A stretch of DNA of 64,000 nt, taken from contig JAOPJY010000005.1 in NCBI GenBank assembly GCA_025517425.1, positions 1 to 64,000 of the forward strand. The letters are read 5' to 3'. This document shows, in pieces, positions 44,091 to 52,114 of this stretch. The position numbers and the translations under genes are program-made. The DNA is from Halobacteria archaeon AArc-dxtr1. GTDB taxonomy: Archaea > Halobacteriota > Halobacteria > Halobacteriales > Natrialbaceae. The notes beneath the pieces are model-generated. The model worked only from the letters and a program-made list of their open reading frames with translations, had not been told where the DNA came from and did not search any database. Each line of letters starts with the position of its first letter. The first letter of the stretch is position 1.

Positions 44091-44120
44091 TCGGGGGACT
44101 GTTCGTCCCCCATCGGTCAG
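42371..44120. repeat. Series of long palindromes within the transposase gene
   Basis: Stems (left/right): 42371-42384/42392-42405 (14 bp); 42620-42630/42641-42651 (11); 42947-42957/42964-42974 (11); 43055-43064/43068-43077 (10); 43219-43233/43236-43250 (15, one mismatch); 43386-43395/43400-43409 (10); 43566-43576/43577-43587 (11, no loop); 43784-43794/43801-43811 (11); 43934-43942/43958-43966 (9); 44037-44049/44057-44069 (13); 44072-44080/44112-44120 (9) enclosing 44093-44099/44105-44111 (7). All others are perfect. None share sequence. Confidence 0.85.
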
Positions 44121-44265
44121 TGTATCGATGTATCCCGTGCACAGATTCTGTCGTTCGCAACGCTACTCTCGTAGTCAGTTGTGAATGACGCCGGAAGCGT
44201 TCACGAGATCTCCCAGTTACTGCGAGTTTACAGATCTCCGAGTAGATCTACCAGTGCCCGATGAG

Positions 44266-45231
44266 CTAAACCCCTGCTGGCAGTTCCGATTCTATCTCAT
44301 CAATTGTTTTATATTCTCGGTCAGTATTTATTACCCCTATCTCTAGGTATCCGATTCGTTGAGCAACCGCGACAGCTAGTTCTCCATCAACAATGCGATA
44401 CTCACCAGACGGACGTAGCTCTACGATTGGAGCGGGAATAGGTGGATAGCCCTTTTCACCGAGATCGGTGAGAAATGCCCTAAATTGGAGGTCAGGTATG
44501 TTTGGGTCTTCAATATATACTGGGGGGATCGACATGTTCGTAGATTTTCCATCTCGGACGGGTAGGAAGGCGATAGCAGGTTTCTTTTCGGAATTAGATG
44601 CGATAATTTGCTCGAAGACTTGTCTAAATTCACAAAATTCGGGGTAGTCGCTGGTCGGATGTGCAAGTTCCTCGAACTTCTCATAGTCCGCCTGAGAATA
44701 GGGTAACTGATTCATCATCCACTTCTTCCGCTCGAACATCGTCCAGTCCCCATCACAACTGTGTGGATTCGGATGATGAACGGCTGCGATACAAAGATCA
44801 CGTTCAGTATATTCAGGTAGTGAATTGTATTGTTGTCCTTTGTTTAGGACCGTCTGAATGTTCTCCACCAGGGTCTCCCAGAAGTCATCTGGGTGTTCTC
44901 GATACTCGATGTGTGTTGCCTCGTGAATTAGCAGGAGCAGGTTGACCTCTGATGAGACTGCTCTCCACTTCTCAATGCTAATTAGTAAATGAAGATCATC
45001 GATTCCAGAGTCTAAGCCACCGTACAGAGCACCAGCACGTTTCCCTTCCTTGTCCGTCCCTTCCTCTTCTTCTATCTGGATTTCAGAAAAAAATTTGACG
45101 TGGATGTTATCAGAGGTGGAATCATCAATCCACCGGCAATCCGGGTAGCAGAGTTCAACGACCTCATAGAATGCATGATATATTTTTTCTTGTTCTGGGG
45201 AAGTCGGGGGGTGTGTTTTATCATACGGCAT
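44266..45231 (-). CDS. Zinc metallopeptidase with C-terminal ParB-like segment
   Basis: 321 residues. HEATHIEYREH at 103-113 fits HExxHxxxxxH, the three-His zinc site of WLM/metzincin-type peptidases, followed by FWE. The N-terminal part (NIHVKFFSEIQ, GALYGGLDSGIDDLHLLISI) supplies the strands of such a domain. The C-terminal 50 residues (IPAPIVELRPSGEYRIVDGE, LAVAVAQRIGYLEIGVI) resemble a ParB/Srx-like fold as used in sensing or NTP binding. It is divergent from the giant ATPase gene, 217 bases between starts, suggesting a regulatory or defence partner. Confidence 0.72.
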   Translation of the reverse strand: MPYDKTHPPTSPEQEKIYHAFYEVVELCYPDCRWIDDSTSDNIHVKFFSEIQIEEEEGTDKEGKRAGALYGGLDSGIDDLHLLISIEKWRAVSSEVNLLLLIHEATHIEYREHPDDFWETLVENIQTVLNKGQQYNSLPEYTERDLCIAAVHHPNPHSCDGDWTMFERKKWMMNQLPYSQADYEKFEELAHPTSDYPEFCEFRQVFEQIIASNSEKKPAIAFLPVRDGKSTNMSIPPVYIEDPNIPDLQFRAFLTDLGEKGYPPIPAPIVELRPSGEYRIVDGELAVAVAQRIGYLEIGVINTDREYKTIDEIESELPAGV

Positions 45232-45414
45232 ATGGTTACTGTGATACTGTTCATCTATCGGATAAGTGCTTTTGGGAGATTCCTAACATGACTCAGACTG
45301 AAAGTACTAAATGAAGGTCGTGAATGTTCCATGTCGTTCGCAGCTACAGTTGCTCCTATTGTTCTGATTTGCCGAGCAAAAAAAAATGTTAGACCCCAAT
45401 CCGCGATAGTAGGG

Positions 45415-45428
45415 GGGTTTAAAAATCG
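45415..45428 (+). promoter_or_regulatory. Probable promoter of the sacsin-like gene
   Basis: GGGGTTTAAAAATCG at 45414-45428 is a TATA-type box about 25 bases before the ATG at 45449, consistent with a leaderless transcript. Confidence 0.5.
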
Positions 45429-45448
45429 AGAGTACATTGACAGGTACA

Positions 45449-48400
45449 ATGAGCAGTACGACGGAAAAGTGGGAGTTCGAAAATGCCCCTCCAGAATCCA
45501 AGGAAGTGGCCCAAGAGATTCTCGAACGGGTTCAGGAACGCCAACAGCATCTGAAAGCGGAGACGCCGACGGACCAACAGCAGAAGCTACGGCGGATGAG
45601 TGATGAGATCTTGAAGAATCTTGATGATGCCTCCCAAGTCGTCCCTGAACTCCTCCAGAATGCTGATGACGTCGGTGGTGAATGTACTGCAGCCACACTT
45701 CGCCTCACGGAGGAGGAGTTCAACATCGAGAATCACAAGGAGCCGATGACGGCTGACCAAGTCGCCGCACTCGGCGAGTTTACAGCAAGTACGAAGCACG
45801 ACCTCTCGTATATTGGCCACTTCGGAATTGGATTCAAGACGATTTTCAGCGTCACCGACAATCCACAAATTGAGACAGGCTATTTCGCGTTCCAGTATGA
45901 CAGGGATGACCCGGAACTGCCTCAAAAACAACCCGGTGACGACCTCCCGTTCGAGGGAACCAAGGTTCGACTTCCGTTCAAACCGGACCTCCCAGATACA
46001 CGCAGGAAGGCACTCAAATCAAAGCTGGAATCGATCGAACGGTTACTCCCATTCCTGAACAATCTAGAAACGATTCGTGTCGAGGTTGAGGGGGAGACGA
46101 CTACTTACGAACGCAGGGAGACCCAGAAGAACGTCCACGAGGTACGGAAATCCTCACCAAATAGTGATGAGTCTTCGAGTATCGATCGGTATCGGCTGTT
46201 TACTACCGTTTTAGACTCCGATAAGGAGACACTCGAGATGATCGCCAAGGAACGTGATTTTGAAACGGCGGATCTCAACGACCGATCCATTGAACTTACA
46301 GTGTCTATCGCGATCCCTGTCGACGAGTCAGGAAGACCGATATCCCATTCTGATAGCCGACTCTTCTGTTATTTCCCCGCGAGTCAAACGACTGGATTGC
46401 CGTTCGATGTGCAGGCGGATTTCCTCTTGAAGTCTAACCGCCAACAGATTCGGCCGGGACATCCACTGAATGACCGATTCCTGAGAGCTGCAGGCGAGAT
46501 ACTCGACACTGCAATTACCACGTTCCATGCCGAACAGGTCGCCTCAGAGACGATCCTCGAACTTATTCCGGACCCAAATCCGGCGCAAGATCGCCCTGCA
46601 TATCTCACTCCGCTTCTTGACCATGCCTACACGCAGATAGAGGGGCAGGCAATCGTCCCGAATGAGTCGGGGGACCTCTTTCAGCCAAAAGAGATCGTCA
46701 TTCTACCGGAGGCACTACGGTCGGTACTTCCGTTACAGGAGTTCGCGAATGCATATGGGGATGTCGACGCTCATCCGACTCCCGACCTAGGTAACGAGAT
46801 TTACGACCGACTCTGTGCTCTCGATGGGACGACAGACCTCTCTGTTGCCGAGACGCTCGAACAACTTCAGGATATGGTCGTCCTCGATGACCTAACAATT
46901 CCAGAGATTATCAAATTGCTAGGGGCAATCGAGGAATATCTTAGTGGGAATTCGTTTTCGAGATATCCGTCTACCGAGGAGAGAAAGGAAATCAAGCGCA
47001 TCGAGTCAGCACTCCGATCACTTGCAATCTTCCCGTTCCAAGGTGGAGATGAACCGGGTGTCCGGGAAGCACTAACGGATGTTGGAGACAACATCTACCT
47101 TCCAGCGCAACAGAACGAATCTGCATACGAACCATTCTATGAGGATCTTGACCTACTGAGTGGCGAGTTCGTAGCGGAGTTGGAATCGACCCAGACGGTC
47201 TCTAAATCCACAGCCGGACGTGCAAAGGATCTCCTTTCGGAGCGGTTGGGAATCGATTCCCTCCAACACAGGGATATTGTACGTAATGTCATCAATGAGG
47301 CATACTCGGAGCCAGAAGCCCACCGAAATGAGCTTCTGGATGACTATCTCAGATACATCAAGAAACGATCCGGAACCCTAACCGAGATCGCAAAGATTCA
47401 GCTCAGAACAGAGGATGGCGAATACGCACGACCAGAGGACCTCTATCTCCCCTCGGAGTATAACGAAGGCCGTTACGATTCAAGTCTTGTCTTAGGCACG
47501 CTCACCTCTAAAACACCGGTAACGCCCTCGTATATCGATGGTGACGACACCGGCGGTGGCGTGGATGGCGGTGAACAATCTTGGCGTGAGTTTCTTGCAG
47601 AACTTGGTGTCCAAGACTGCATTCACGTCCATAAGAACCCTAAACACTGCAATAGAGTTACCTTTGATTCTGAGGAGGAGATCCAGGATTTCCTCGACGA
47701 GCATGACGATGAGGGCACAGCTATTCGAATCGATACCGATCTAGCGCCCTACAATGGCCGAGGATGCAGTTGGATGAAACGAGAGAATGCCCAGCATGGA
47801 CTCGTCGACTACGCCTTGGACGAGGAGGTTACACAAGCGTTCAGAGACGCAACCGAGACAAACACTGGATTTGGTCGGGAGTTCGCCCGAATGCTCGATA
47901 CGTACTGGGAAGACACCTACAGCGATTGCTTCTATCGCGACTACTGCTATTCTATTCCAAATAACGGGTATGAGGTAAAAACTGAGGACAGTGCATGCCC
48001 GACGACGTTTGGGCAGCTACTTCGATCCGTCTCATGGCTTCCGGGAGGCGATGGAGAACTCCATCGACCAGCTCATCTATTTCAACGGAATTCTGTCACC
48101 GAGGAGGCTGACGTGACTCACATTGCCGAAGTAATCGAATCTGTTTCGGCGGATCTTCTCAATACACTTGGAGTTCGTGATGATGTCGGCATTACGGAGC
48201 ACCAAATCGGTATTGAAAGACTGGTCGAGTCTCGCAAGGAACGTGATGCCGACGAATTGAACCGGGAGATTCGCTCCCACCTGCACTCGCTTGCGAAGCA
48301 GATCAAGACCGCACCCGAAGGAAAGCGAAACGAGGTAATTGATCGTCTTCGAGAGTGCGCATTTATCTACATCCCAAATGCCGATCCTGCGTTCCGAACA

Positions 48401-50284
48401 CCCGCTGAGGTCACATGGAGTGGGGACTTAGGCGACTATGTCGTCCCGATTAAAGACGAGTATCGAGGATTCCAGGACCTCTTCGTCGACATTTTCGATA
48501 TCGGAATTGACCCTGCACTGGAAACGTATATCGAGTTTCTCGCACAGGCAGATGACGACGCGTGGAGCACCGTCGAAGAGGCATGGCGATCTATCGTGAA
48601 TCAAGTCGCTCACAACGAGTCAATAGACCGCGAGCTAGACGACATCGCCAATGAGCTTGCTGCAGCCGATGCACTTCCGAATGCTAACGAGGAACTTGTC
48701 CAGTACGACGACATTGAATTCGTTGCGCGAGGACCAGGGTTTACAGAAATGCTACCGAATAAAATCGCGGCAAAAGTAGTCTTCCCGTGGTATGACGCTC
48801 GATACAGCCGTGGGAAAGCTATCAATCGGTTAGTGGCGGTTCTCGATGCTGAACCACTTGAGACAGCTCTGACACAGGAGGTCGCATATCCGGAATACGA
48901 AATCGGTGGTGAGTGCCTATATAACGAATTTAAGGAGTCTCTCGATGTTGGCTACAGCGTTCTAGAATCCAGGGAACAAGGAGCCGCAGCGGATCTACTC
49001 GCATCGACTTCCATGTACACGGTTCAACGTCCATCACGTGTTGCATGTAATTACTATCTCAATGGGCGGCGAGCAGTCTCAAATCACGAAGAAACGATTT
49101 TCATCGATGAAGATGCCGAGCATGTGCTCCTTGCGAACGAGGACGTCGCACAGCTCGATCTCATCGATTCGCTGGCCGCCTCTCTCGACCTCACTGGTGC
49201 CGACAAAAATCGGTATACTCAGTTATCCAAGGGGGCGATCGGTAAACCAGAAGGACTCATCGAAGCCTATCTCGACGGAGAAGCGATTCAACATTCTTCG
49301 ATTGTGGATGATTATCCAGCACTCTCTCAGAGTCATAGCTCCCCCCAAACTACGCCTGATGAGAACAGTGTGAAGGATACGCAGAATGCCAACCAGAATG
49401 ATGGAGATAATTCAGAAGCCGGAACAAGCAATGATAGACAAGGTTCTGAGCCACAACCAACCAGTTCTCTGAACCAATCCAAGAAGCCGAGTTCGACAAA
49501 CGATCGAGCAACTGGTTCGGGACTGTCTTCCAGTTTGCCGGAATCACATTCCTCCACGAACGGAAGAACAGGAGAAAAGAGGTCGTCTCTGCGCCAGTCT
49601 CAGGGAGCGGACTCGACTTCATCTCAGACTGAACGAGACGGGAATCCATCGTCATCGGGTGACTCAACTCGTACAAAACAAGCCCATACAAGTAATTCGA
49701 AGAACAAGCCCAGAAACCACCGAAAAACCACGGCAAAGGCAAAACAGAACGGATCCCATGGCGGGTGGCCCGGTGGAGGTGGGGGACAAGCCAACGAAAT
49801 TGGAGATGAGGGTGAGGCCTTTGCGATGACTCATTTGAAAAGGGTCATTACGGACTATTTCGACTCCGAACCAACAGTCGACGAATCATCGTCCGTCATC
49901 AAACTCTCAGGCAAGTACGATTGCGAGCGATGTAACGTCAAGATTCGTGATGTATCGCGCGAGCGCGGGCGTGGCTATGATATTCACGTTGGTGGTGCTG
50001 CTCTTGTCTGGAATGGGGACACTCTCGCAGTAGAATCAATTGGCGACGGCTTAGAGGCTTGTATCGAAGTGAAGGCAACGAAACGACAGGACCGCCAGTT
50101 TGGAATGACAAGGCATGAGCATCAGGTCGCCCAGAAAGAGCATGGCAATTATTTCGTCGTTCGAGTCATCAATGCGCTGGATGATCCAAGCGTCACAACG
50201 GTTTTCGATGATATTCCGGAAGTTGAAGAGGCTGAGGGCGAGCGGCTAACTGTTGTTCCCTCCAGATTCATCGTCAAGTTCTGA
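45449..50284 (+). CDS. Giant sacsin-like GHKL ATPase with C-terminal DUF3883 domain
   Basis: 1611 residues from ATG 45449. The N-terminus is a GHKL/Hsp90-type ATPase as in sacsin: ELLQNADD near 68 (N box), ALGEFTASTKHDLSYIGHFG and GIGFKTIFSVTD near 125 (G box). A long middle of about 1150 residues has no named domain. A Ser/Asn/Gln-rich disordered linker (about 1290-1440) leads to a Gly-rich hinge and a DUF3883-type domain with CIEVKATKRQDRQFGMTRHE near 1540, a PD-(D/E)XK-like nuclease pattern (E-x-K) often found in restriction-type proteins. Likely an NTP-dependent defence protein acting with the divergent metallopeptidase; this is inference. Confidence 0.85.
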   Translation: MSSTTEKWEFENAPPESKEVAQEILERVQERQQHLKAETPTDQQQKLRRMSDEILKNLDDASQVVPELLQNADDVGGECTAATLRLTEEEFNIENHKEPMTADQVAALGEFTASTKHDLSYIGHFGIGFKTIFSVTDNPQIETGYFAFQYDRDDPELPQKQPGDDLPFEGTKVRLPFKPDLPDTRRKALKSKLESIERLLPFLNNLETIRVEVEGETTTYERRETQKNVHEVRKSSPNSDESSSIDRYRLFTTVLDSDKETLEMIAKERDFETADLNDRSIELTVSIAIPVDESGRPISHSDSRLFCYFPASQTTGLPFDVQADFLLKSNRQQIRPGHPLNDRFLRAAGEILDTAITTFHAEQVASETILELIPDPNPAQDRPAYLTPLLDHAYTQIEGQAIVPNESGDLFQPKEIVILPEALRSVLPLQEFANAYGDVDAHPTPDLGNEIYDRLCALDGTTDLSVAETLEQLQDMVVLDDLTIPEIIKLLGAIEEYLSGNSFSRYPSTEERKEIKRIESALRSLAIFPFQGGDEPGVREALTDVGDNIYLPAQQNESAYEPFYEDLDLLSGEFVAELESTQTVSKSTAGRAKDLLSERLGIDSLQHRDIVRNVINEAYSEPEAHRNELLDDYLRYIKKRSGTLTEIAKIQLRTEDGEYARPEDLYLPSEYNEGRYDSSLVLGTLTSKTPVTPSYIDGDDTGGGVDGGEQSWREFLAELGVQDCIHVHKNPKHCNRVTFDSEEEIQDFLDEHDDEGTAIRIDTDLAPYNGRGCSWMKRENAQHGLVDYALDEEVTQAFRDATETNTGFGREFARMLDTYWEDTYSDCFYRDYCYSIPNNGYEVKTEDSACPTTFGQLLRSVSWLPGGDGELHRPAHLFQRNSVTEEADVTHIAEVIESVSADLLNTLGVRDDVGITEHQIGIERLVESRKERDADELNREIRSHLHSLAKQIKTAPEGKRNEVIDRLRECAFIYIPNADPAFRTPAEVTWSGDLGDYVVPIKDEYRGFQDLFVDIFDIGIDPALETYIEFLAQADDDAWSTVEEAWRSIVNQVAHNESIDRELDDIANELAAADALPNANEELVQYDDIEFVARGPGFTEMLPNKIAAKVVFPWYDARYSRGKAINRLVAVLDAEPLETALTQEVAYPEYEIGGECLYNEFKESLDVGYSVLESREQGAAADLLASTSMYTVQRPSRVACNYYLNGRRAVSNHEETIFIDEDAEHVLLANEDVAQLDLIDSLAASLDLTGADKNRYTQLSKGAIGKPEGLIEAYLDGEAIQHSSIVDDYPALSQSHSSPQTTPDENSVKDTQNANQNDGDNSEAGTSNDRQGSEPQPTSSLNQSKKPSSTNDRATGSGLSSSLPESHSSTNGRTGEKRSSLRQSQGADSTSSQTERDGNPSSSGDSTRTKQAHTSNSKNKPRNHRKTTAKAKQNGSHGGWPGGGGGQANEIGDEGEAFAMTHLKRVITDYFDSEPTVDESSSVIKLSGKYDCERCNVKIRDVSRERGRGYDIHVGGAALVWNGDTLAVESIGDGLEACIEVKATKRQDRQFGMTRHEHQVAQKEHGNYFVVRVINALDDPSVTTVFDDIPEVEEAEGERLTVVPSRFIVKF

Positions 50285-50375
50285 AGCCACCCCATTCCCG
50301 GTAAACTACTGGCCTATGGCCGTTCCGGTGCGAATCTTTGAATCGAACAGCCAAATCAATGTTAAAGGCAAAGGG

Positions 50376-50416
50376 TTAACCAACAGAGGATGGTAGGTGC
50401 CCTTAGCGTTGGTTAA
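50376..50416. repeat. Spaced inverted repeat TTAACCAAC/GTTGGTTAA, copy 4
   Basis: Arms at 50376-50384 and 50408-50416 with a 23-base spacer. It lies between the ends of the sacsin-like gene and a small membrane-protein gene on the other strand. Confidence 0.85.
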
Positions 50417-50471
50417 TGATATTATTTTGAATGAAAGTCAGCTGATCAATCGCAGCTTTCGATTGATCTCG

Positions 50472-50639
50472 TCACAGGAATACAGCCGCCATGAATTGCA
50501 CTGTGAATCCGATCCAGAGGAGCACCAGCCCAACAACTGGTAAGAACCATTCACGCTCAAACTCCCAAAGTCGCTGTTCCGATGATTTGAGCGATTTAGG
50601 TTCGATTGGCTCATCGTTTAGATAGAATGTTGTCATGCC
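50472..50639 (-). CDS. Small single-pass membrane protein
   Basis: 55 residues from ATG 50639 (MTTFYLNDEPIEPKSLKSSE); an ATG at 50663 would add eight residues. A charged amphipathic segment (EQRLWEFEREW) is followed by one hydrophobic helix (FLPVVGLVLLWIGFTVQFMA) reaching the C-terminus. A GGGGGG run just before the ATG could be a ribosome-binding site. Divergent from the zinc-ribbon gene. The function is unknown and the call rests on the helix and the position. Confidence 0.5.
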   Translation of the reverse strand, partial: GMTTFYLNDEPIEPKSLKSSEQRLWEFEREWFLPVVGLVLLWIGFTVQFMAAVFL

Positions 50640-50678
50640 CCCCATTCGGCTTATAGCATTCATATTGTAGCTCACAGT

Positions 50679-51191
50679 ATGCCCTACTGCCCGAATTGTG
50701 GTAGCCAAGTCAAGGCGGTCCACCATTACTGCGGATCCTGTGGACAGGTGCTGTCCGAGATTGCAGAGTCAGAGAGCGATCCACCGATGGCGGTCGATAG
50801 GGAAGGATTCCTGTCACTGCGATCGCTCTCATACGTCAATGAGCTACTGAAGGGAGAGCGAGAACTTGATCATGATTCTGTGTCCTACACGCAGTTATCC
50901 CGAGAGGTGAGTGCTGCGTTTGCGGATTTCGCTCGTCTTGCAATGGTCAATGATCTCGATCTGCTTCATCTCTGGGCAGCCAGATCGAACACGGATTCGT
51001 TGAGTATGTCCGTCGACAACATGAACAGCAATCAGTTCCGAGACTGGCTCGCTGCGATTGGGTTAGGGCGAACTCTTCAGATGTACGATGACGCACTCCA
51101 CACTGAGTTTGAGGATGAGTTCAACGACCGACTGCAGAAACTGATCGACTTTGTGAATGAAGAACTCGACGAAGAGGATATTTCTGAATAG
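50679..51191 (+). CDS. Zinc-ribbon protein, intact copy of the fragment at 22604
   Basis: 170 residues. N-terminal zinc ribbon CPNCGSQVKAVHHYCGSCGQ (Cys 4, 7, 18, 21) followed by a helical domain ending in LHTEFEDEFNDRLQKLIDFV. The C-terminal 80 residues match the truncated copy at 22604-22837. Zinc ribbons of this type usually bind proteins or nucleic acids; the function is unknown. A TTATAG box about 28 bases before ATG 50679 suggests a leaderless transcript. Confidence 0.75.
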   Translation: MPYCPNCGSQVKAVHHYCGSCGQVLSEIAESESDPPMAVDREGFLSLRSLSYVNELLKGERELDHDSVSYTQLSREVSAAFADFARLAMVNDLDLLHLWAARSNTDSLSMSVDNMNSNQFRDWLAAIGLGRTLQMYDDALHTEFEDEFNDRLQKLIDFVNEELDEEDISE

Positions 51192-51662
51192 GAAGCTACA
51201 GCTGTCTGGCTGTCCATATCCCTCGGCCAGAGCGGTTTTGAGATCAAAGCTGGCCCGCTGAGGACCTCTATCAAATATTGAGGCGATCATCAGTATCCAG
51301 ATCGATGGGATTAGTCCGGATAGTCCGATCTTAGTATCCATTCCGGAGTTTCAAAGTGCGTTGCATCATTTGAACTCGAATTTCATATGAGAACATGACT
51401 TTCATTACTCCCTGTATATTTAAACAGGGATAGAAGAATGTCTTCTAAAACAATTTATTTCTAGAAACATTTAAGAAATACAGAAGATATATGCCCTATC
51501 CCGACAGGCTAGCGTTTGGTAATAAATGAGCGACTCGAGGAACCGAAATCGAAAATTCTCACGAACAGGTTGCAGTCGATACAATCCGTTGAACAGTGGC
51601 TTCACCGCAAATCCGGACAGCGAGATGGCCCGATACAGATCTAGTAGAGGTCTGCTCTCCCA
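51192..51662. other. Gap before the transfer operon
   Basis: 471 bases without a gene I can support. It includes an AT-rich TATTTAAA segment near 51416 and a stretch ATAGAAGAAT (about 51429-51438) that also occurs in the origin region (about 18247-18256). The promoter of the 12-kb transfer operon should lie here; the exact box is not clear. Confidence 0.4.
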
Positions 51663-52073
51663 ATGACGACAAGAGATCGTCCTACTGGTGAACAACAGAA
51701 TTCCATTGCCCTTCGACAGCGAGTGGTACGTAGCGGATTCGCTTCGTTCCTTATCCTTTCACTTGTCGCTGTAGACCCCGTTTTGGCTCAAGACAGCGTC
51801 GTGTGTGACGCTGAAGGCTTGCCAGATATGATCTCTGGATTCTTCCAGATTACCACTGCGCTCGGAATTATGGGATTGGTTGTGGTATGGCAGGCTGATT
51901 CACTCGTCGAGATGTTCACGATGAACATCGAGCAGAAAAAGAGCCTCAAACAGCACAAGCGGACGGCGATGAAGTCTGCAGTTATCCTCGTGATCCTCGG
52001 ACCGCTGTATACGGTTGCTGGATCGGCGATGGGGCTTCCACTCGCTGAGTGTGTCGACCTCGTCCCGTGGTAA
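51663..52073 (+). CDS. Small membrane protein, first gene of the transfer operon
   Basis: 136 residues: a signal-type hydrophobic segment (FASFLILSLVAVDPVLAQ) ending in a likely cleavage site after AQ near residue 43, then two transmembrane helices (about 60-82 and 106-125) separated by a basic loop (EQKKSLKQHKRT). This layout resembles VirB2/TrbC-type pilin precursors or small T4SS membrane subunits, but the sequence is not diagnostic. It is followed 41 bases later by the surface-protein gene. Confidence 0.6.
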   Translation: MTTRDRPTGEQQNSIALRQRVVRSGFASFLILSLVAVDPVLAQDSVVCDAEGLPDMISGFFQITTALGIMGLVVVWQADSLVEMFTMNIEQKKSLKQHKRTAMKSAVILVILGPLYTVAGSAMGLPLAECVDLVPW

Positions 52074-52114
52074 CTCAACGCTACACTCTGGATCGTCTCT
52101 GATTCACTCCGCTC

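Larger units (their letters stand above)
42144..44166 (-). mobile_element. Intact insertion sequence with target duplication
   Basis: About 2.02 kb. Ends are inverted repeats: AGCGTTGCGAA at 42146-42156 and TTCGCAACGCT at 44154-44164, continued inward by ATCTGTGCACG on both sides with small gaps. A 6-bp direct repeat TCTCGT flanks it (42138-42143 and 44167-44172). It contains one transposase gene on the minus strand. The family is a DDE type, possibly related to the IS4/ISH groups; I cannot name it. Confidence 0.82.

Noticed and set aside
42173-44213. 12-base direct repeat CACGAGATCTCC at 42173 and 44202 as the IS target duplication
   Set aside because: The left copy lies inside the left terminal inverted repeat and the right copy 36 bases outside the right end; TCTCGT directly at both borders fits better.
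5620-50416. Interpretation of the spaced inverted repeats as Xer dif sites
   Set aside because: dif-type sites have about 11-bp arms around a 6-8 base centre; here the centre is 22-24 bases and several copies lie on one replicon.
51471-51695. 74-residue open frame before the transfer operon
   Set aside because: Basic, aromatic-rich translation without acidic haloarchaeal bias and overlapping the first operon gene on the other strand.
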